Positions 42,549 to 46,004 of a stretch of DNA of 46,004 bases are shown one piece after another. The stretch covers positions 1 through 46,004 of the forward strand of contig CAIZLM010000198.1 of assembly GCA_903933805.1 (NCBI GenBank). The letters run 5' to 3'. Positions within the stretch are counted from its first letter, which is position 1. Each line of letters opens with the position of its first letter. Below the pieces are notes generated by a model. The model was not told the origin of the DNA, did not search any database, and worked only from the letters and a program-made list of their open reading frames with translations. The position numbers and the translations under genes are program-made. This stretch comes from an uncultured Bacteroidota bacterium (lineage in GTDB: Bacteria; Bacteroidota; Bacteroidia; Chitinophagales; Saprospiraceae).

Positions 42549-43148
42549 ATGAGTCGTCGTTTGTTCTTGACCAATAAACTTGAAAAATTGCTCCAGCCTG
42601 AAACAGCGCTTGAAAGAGCCTTGCTGGCCGTACCGGTTTTTCGCGACGGTCTGCTGTGGGGAGAGCCGCGTTTTGGGCATCCAGAGGGAGTCGTTGCCTA
42701 CCATGTCAAGGAGGTATTGAACAACATTGCCCTTATTCCCCACTTATCAACAGCAGACAGGTCTAGTTTGAGGCTTATTGCACTCGCACACGATGCCTTT
42801 AAATATGCAGAAGATCGCTCCAGACCCCGTGATTTGACCAAGCACCACGGGGTACTTGCGCGGCGTTTTATGGAGTCCTACACATCAAATGGTGATGTGT
42901 TGGATATTTTAGAAACCCATGATGAAGCTTATTACCATTGGTTGTACCGACACCAAGCACCTTCGGTTCGACCGTTGACATCGCTGCTGGACAGGGTAGG
43001 GCATTGCAAGCAATTGTATTATTTGTTTTTTAAATGCGATACCCAAACGGGCGACAAAACCCAAGCGCCATTGCGGTGGTTTGAACAAACCGTCATGGGT
43101 GGCGATGTCGTTGTTTTCAAACCTTTTTGGCCGTGGGAGAAAGTGTAG
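42549..43148 (+). CDS. HD-domain protein
   Basis: A 199-residue protein with an HD metal-dependent phosphohydrolase-like core: His52 (AYHVKEVL), His81-Asp82 (ALAHDAFKY), and further His residues (KHHGVLARRF, ETHDEAYYHW). It is compact with no added domain. Such proteins hydrolyse nucleotides or similar phosphoesters, but the substrate is unknown here. Confidence 0.78.
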   Translation: MSRRLFLTNKLEKLLQPETALERALLAVPVFRDGLLWGEPRFGHPEGVVAYHVKEVLNNIALIPHLSTADRSSLRLIALAHDAFKYAEDRSRPRDLTKHHGVLARRFMESYTSNGDVLDILETHDEAYYHWLYRHQAPSVRPLTSLLDRVGHCKQLYYLFFKCDTQTGDKTQAPLRWFEQTVMGGDVVVFKPFWPWEKV

Positions 43149-43250
43149 GGTTGTAAATGCAGAATTTTTTTACTAGGCTATTGGCAAGAAATTGGTTTAT
43201 CTGCGCCATCGACAAGAGAATACCTTTTCCATTTTCTGGCGTCTAATCGT

Positions 43251-43258
43251 TACTTTTG
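43251..43258 (+). promoter_or_regulatory. -7 promoter box of metG
   Basis: TACTTTTG, exact TAnnTTTG match, 51 bases before the metG ATG. Confidence 0.6.
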
Positions 43259-43309
43259 CGGTTTCTACAAGACATTGTAGCTTTATACACTGACGGATTA
43301 CAGACTGGA

Positions 43310-45454
43310 ATGAAAAAGAGATACCTCATCACCGCTGCCTTACCTTATGCCAACGGCCCCCTCCACATTGGTCACTTAGCTGGCGCCTACCTGCCTGCCG
43401 ATATTTATGCTCGTTATCTGAGGTTGATGGGGCGGGATGTTGTGTTTGTGTGCGGTTCTGACGAACACGGCGCGGCCATCACCGTGAAAGCGCGGAAAGA
43501 AAACACGACCCCAAGGGCTGTTGTCGATCAATACCACCGGATGCTCGAAGACACCTTTGAGAAAATTGGGATTTCTTTCGATATTTATCACCGCACATCG
43601 GAGCCTATTCACCACGAAACATCGCAGGATTTTTTCAGGAAACTGTTTGATAAACAAGCGTTTATAGAAGAAACTACCGAGCAGTATTACGATGAAACGG
43701 TGGGCCAGTTTCTGGCAGACCGGTACATCACCGGTATTTGCCCGGTCTGCGCCAACCCCGAAGCTTATGGAGACCAGTGTGAAAAATGTGGCTCAACACT
43801 CAGTCCTACCGACCTAAAGGAACCCAAATCCATGCTCAGTGGCGCTGTTCCAGTGAAGCGTTCAACCACACATTGGTTTTTGAGACTCGATCAGCATGAA
43901 AGCTGGCTGCGCGAATGGATCAATACAGGTATCGTGGAAGGCGAGCAACTCCACGATCCTGCAGCGTGGAAAAATCACGTAATTGGTCAATGTAACTCAT
44001 GGCTTGATCAGGGTCTTCAACCACGTGCCATGACCCGCGATCTCGATTGGGGTGTGGACGTTCCGCCTGAAATCCCCGGCTCAGAGGGAAAAAAATTGTA
44101 CGTGTGGCTTGACGCGCCCATCGGATATATCTCGGCGACCAAACAGTGGGCTTTAGAGCACGGAAAAGATTGGGAATTATACTGGAAAAACGAAGACACG
44201 GCCCTCATCCATTTCATCGGCAAAGACAATATCGTTTTCCATTGCCTTATTTTTCCGGCCATCCTGAAAGCCCACGGAGATTATATTTTGCCGGTAAATG
44301 TGCCTGCCAACCAGTTTCTCAACCTCGAAGGACGGAAATTATCAACATCAAAAAACTGGGCTGTTTGGGTCCACGAATACTGTGAAGCGTTTGCTGGCCA
44401 AGAAGATGTGCTGCGTTACAACATGATCCGAAAAATGCCGGAACAAAGTGACAGTGAATTTACTTGGAAAGGGTTTCAGGAAACCAACAACAACGAGTTG
44501 GTCAACAATCTTGCCAACTTCGTAAACAGGGTGTTGGTGTTGACCCACAAGTACTATGAAGGCGTCGTTCCGGAAATAAACCCGGCCCAATCCTTTAAAA
44601 GTGGCTGGAATATCGATAAAACCGGCCAATATGGGGACGAGTTGCTTTCAATAAACCGAAAATTGGTTGAAATGACCGTTGAAATTGAACGGTTTAATTT
44701 CAAAGAAGCCATGCGCACCGTGATGGAAATCTCCAGCGCTGGCAATGCCCTGTTGCAGTTCAACGAACCCTGGAAAACGGTCAAGGATGCCCCGGAAACC
44801 GTGAAAATAGTGATGAACCTTGCTTTACAATATGTGGCGGCCCTCGCTGTGGCAGTACGTCCTTTCCTGCCTTTTAGCGCCGAAAGACTCCGCCTCATGC
44901 TGAACCTTCCACCATGGCAAGATCTGGGCGAATTGTCAGTAGCACTCGAACGGTTGTCGAACCAACAACCGCTTGTCCAATCAAGCCATTTGATCGGCCA
45001 GCCGGAGCACCTATTTTCTCGTATTTCAGACGAGGTCATTGAAAAACAAATCGAAATATTAAAAGCCAATGAGCCGGTTGCTGATGCCGTACCGACCAAT
45101 ACAAAAATTGCTTATAAACCCATGAAAGAGACGATTCAATACGATGATTTCGCTAAAATGGACATCCGAACCGGTATCATTTTATCGGCAGAAAAAGTGG
45201 AAAAGTCAAAAAAACTCCTCAAATTATCGGTTGACCTTGGCTTTGAGCTGCGCACCATCCTTTCTGGGATTGCAGAACATTTTACACCCGAGGAGGTCGT
45301 GGGCAAACAGGTGATTGTACTGGCCAACTTGGCGCCCCGAACAATGATGGGGACGGAGTCGCAGGGTATGATACTCATGGCGGAAGACGCTTCCGGCAAA
45401 CTTTGCTTTGTATCACCGGCATCTGGGTGGCCAAGTGGTATGGGGGTACAATAA
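43310..45454 (+). CDS. metG: methionyl-tRNA synthetase
   Basis: A 714-residue class I synthetase charging tRNA-Met. HIGH motif at 19-22 (PLHIGHLAGAYLPAD), zinc site with CPVC and CEKC (about 141-165), the KMSKS-like loop KLSTS (about 345), an anticodon-binding helical domain and a C-terminal tRNA-binding domain (from about residue 608, DIRTGIILSAEKVEKSKKLLKL), so this is the long, dimeric form. The ATG before KKRYLITAALPYANG matches the family start; the frame is open upstream but through the promoter. Confidence 0.97.
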   Translation: MKKRYLITAALPYANGPLHIGHLAGAYLPADIYARYLRLMGRDVVFVCGSDEHGAAITVKARKENTTPRAVVDQYHRMLEDTFEKIGISFDIYHRTSEPIHHETSQDFFRKLFDKQAFIEETTEQYYDETVGQFLADRYITGICPVCANPEAYGDQCEKCGSTLSPTDLKEPKSMLSGAVPVKRSTTHWFLRLDQHESWLREWINTGIVEGEQLHDPAAWKNHVIGQCNSWLDQGLQPRAMTRDLDWGVDVPPEIPGSEGKKLYVWLDAPIGYISATKQWALEHGKDWELYWKNEDTALIHFIGKDNIVFHCLIFPAILKAHGDYILPVNVPANQFLNLEGRKLSTSKNWAVWVHEYCEAFAGQEDVLRYNMIRKMPEQSDSEFTWKGFQETNNNELVNNLANFVNRVLVLTHKYYEGVVPEINPAQSFKSGWNIDKTGQYGDELLSINRKLVEMTVEIERFNFKEAMRTVMEISSAGNALLQFNEPWKTVKDAPETVKIVMNLALQYVAALAVAVRPFLPFSAERLRLMLNLPPWQDLGELSVALERLSNQQPLVQSSHLIGQPEHLFSRISDEVIEKQIEILKANEPVADAVPTNTKIAYKPMKETIQYDDFAKMDIRTGIILSAEKVEKSKKLLKLSVDLGFELRTILSGIAEHFTPEEVVGKQVIVLANLAPRTMMGTESQGMILMAEDASGKLCFVSPASGWPSGMGVQ

Positions 45455-45470
45455 TACCCTATGCCACTTG

Positions 45471-46004
45471 TTACAATTTTTGCCCGTGCATGGCAGCGGC
45501 AATGGCATGGTCCATTGCACGGTGTGCGAGTGGATTCGTGTAGTCGTTGAGCTCATCTATTTTTTTTAGAATCAGGTCTTTATCACTTCCTGCGCTGGCC
45601 GTTCGAAGGGCTTCAAGGAGCGCACGGGTGTTGGCTTTTTCTGCCTGATCAAGCAGGGAGTCATTTTGTTGCAGGAATTTATCGCCCGATAACAGCAGGT
45701 TGTTGGCTTCGTTGCGTGCTTCAAGCAATCCTCGGGCCACCATATCATCCTTGGCATTGTGGATACTGTCTAGCAGCATGAGCGCCATTTCTTCTTCGCT
45801 TATGCCATAAGTGGGGCGAATCTCTACCTGCGTTTCCAAACCTGAACGCAGTTCACTGGCCCTTACGGTCAGGATACCATCGGCATTCAGGACAAATTGA
45901 ATGTCAATTTTTGGTAAACCTGCCGGCATGGGGGGGATGTTGCTGAGGATAAATTCACCCAGTTTTCTGTTGTGCGCAACAAGATCGCGCTCGCCTTGAA
46001 AAAC
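45471..46004 (-). CDS. hscA: HscA-like Hsp70 chaperone, C-terminal part (runs off the window)
   Basis: 178 codons of the C-terminal part of an Hsp70 protein; the 5' part lies beyond 46004. The substrate-binding domain start VFQGERDLVAHNRKLGEF is followed by IPPMPAGLPKIDIQF and LNADGILTVRASELRSG and a helical lid. The IPPMPAG and short lid resemble HscA, which works with HscB and IscU in iron-sulfur cluster assembly, more than DnaK; without the N-terminus this stays probable. Confidence 0.75.
   Translation of the reverse strand, partial: VFQGERDLVAHNRKLGEFILSNIPPMPAGLPKIDIQFVLNADGILTVRASELRSGLETQVEIRPTYGISEEEMALMLLDSIHNAKDDMVARGLLEARNEANNLLLSGDKFLQQNDSLLDQAEKANTRALLEALRTASAGSDKDLILKKIDELNDYTNPLAHRAMDHAIAAAMHGQKL

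Overview
The window looks like an origin-proximal stretch of a Bacteroidota chromosome, most likely Saprospirales or a close relative. The evidence is a fused lpxC-fabZ gene, a GldN gliding/type IX secretion protein, a GYDIA-type GHMP kinase, a thymidine kinase with the MFLE-type N-terminus, near absence of Shine-Dalgarno sequences, and many copies of the Bacteroidota -7 promoter box TAnnTTTG. A perfect 18-bp parS-like palindrome at 1-18 and the rpmH/rnpA pair at about 10 kb suggest that the replication origin is not far away. The genus cannot be named from sequence alone.

Layout. 1-3.2 kb: a minus-strand lipid A operon (lpxC-fabZ, lpxA, ABC ATPase) behind a divergent promoter region. 3.2-6.6 kb: a small conserved protein, glutaryl-CoA dehydrogenase with a HAD phosphatase (gmhB-like), and a solitary gldN. 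6.9-10.4 kb: a bacilliredoxin, a possible 26-residue mini-gene with its own terminator, a MauG-like di-haem peroxidase, rnpA and rpmH. 10.8-16.5 kb: dsbD, a GH3 beta-glucosidase and a LOG-family protein. 16.7-22.1 kb: a periplasmic parvulin PPIase, cytochrome c, lipA, a CarboxypepD_reg-like protein and an OmpH/Skp chaperone. 22.5-28.7 kb: a large DUF2723 membrane protein, a vanadium-haloperoxidase/PAP2 lipoprotein, dcd and a CoA-binding protein. 28.9-36.7 kb: GYDIA kinase, VanX-like dipeptidase, a small lipoprotein, a membrane protein, tdk, a proline-rich protein, a DAO-type oxidoreductase, a PfkB kinase and an acyltransferase-3. 36.8-46 kb: an MFS transporter, an outer-membrane barrel candidate, a TMTC-like TPR glycosyltransferase, an HtrA protease, an HD-domain protein, metG and the 3' part of an hscA-like gene. 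Most genes are housekeeping or envelope functions (lipid A, periplasmic folding and redox, glycosylation, secretion), arranged as single genes or short operons.

The main discovery is an intergenic family of imperfect palindromes with ends GTAACTGGTTAG...CTAACCAGTTAC. I count 23 complete or near-complete copies and 4 fragments, about 2.6 kb or nearly 6% of the window, all between genes. There are two main sizes: about 162 bp with a central CCGTAGC/GCTACGG hairpin, and about 78 bp lacking the middle. Several copies are flanked by 7-8 bp direct repeats, three of them perfect 8-mers, which is the footprint of transposition. The GTAA ends and 8-bp duplications fit what is known of IS66-family elements, so I interpret the family as non-autonomous MITEs. 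Many copies start within a few bases of a stop codon, and one supplies the stop codon itself.
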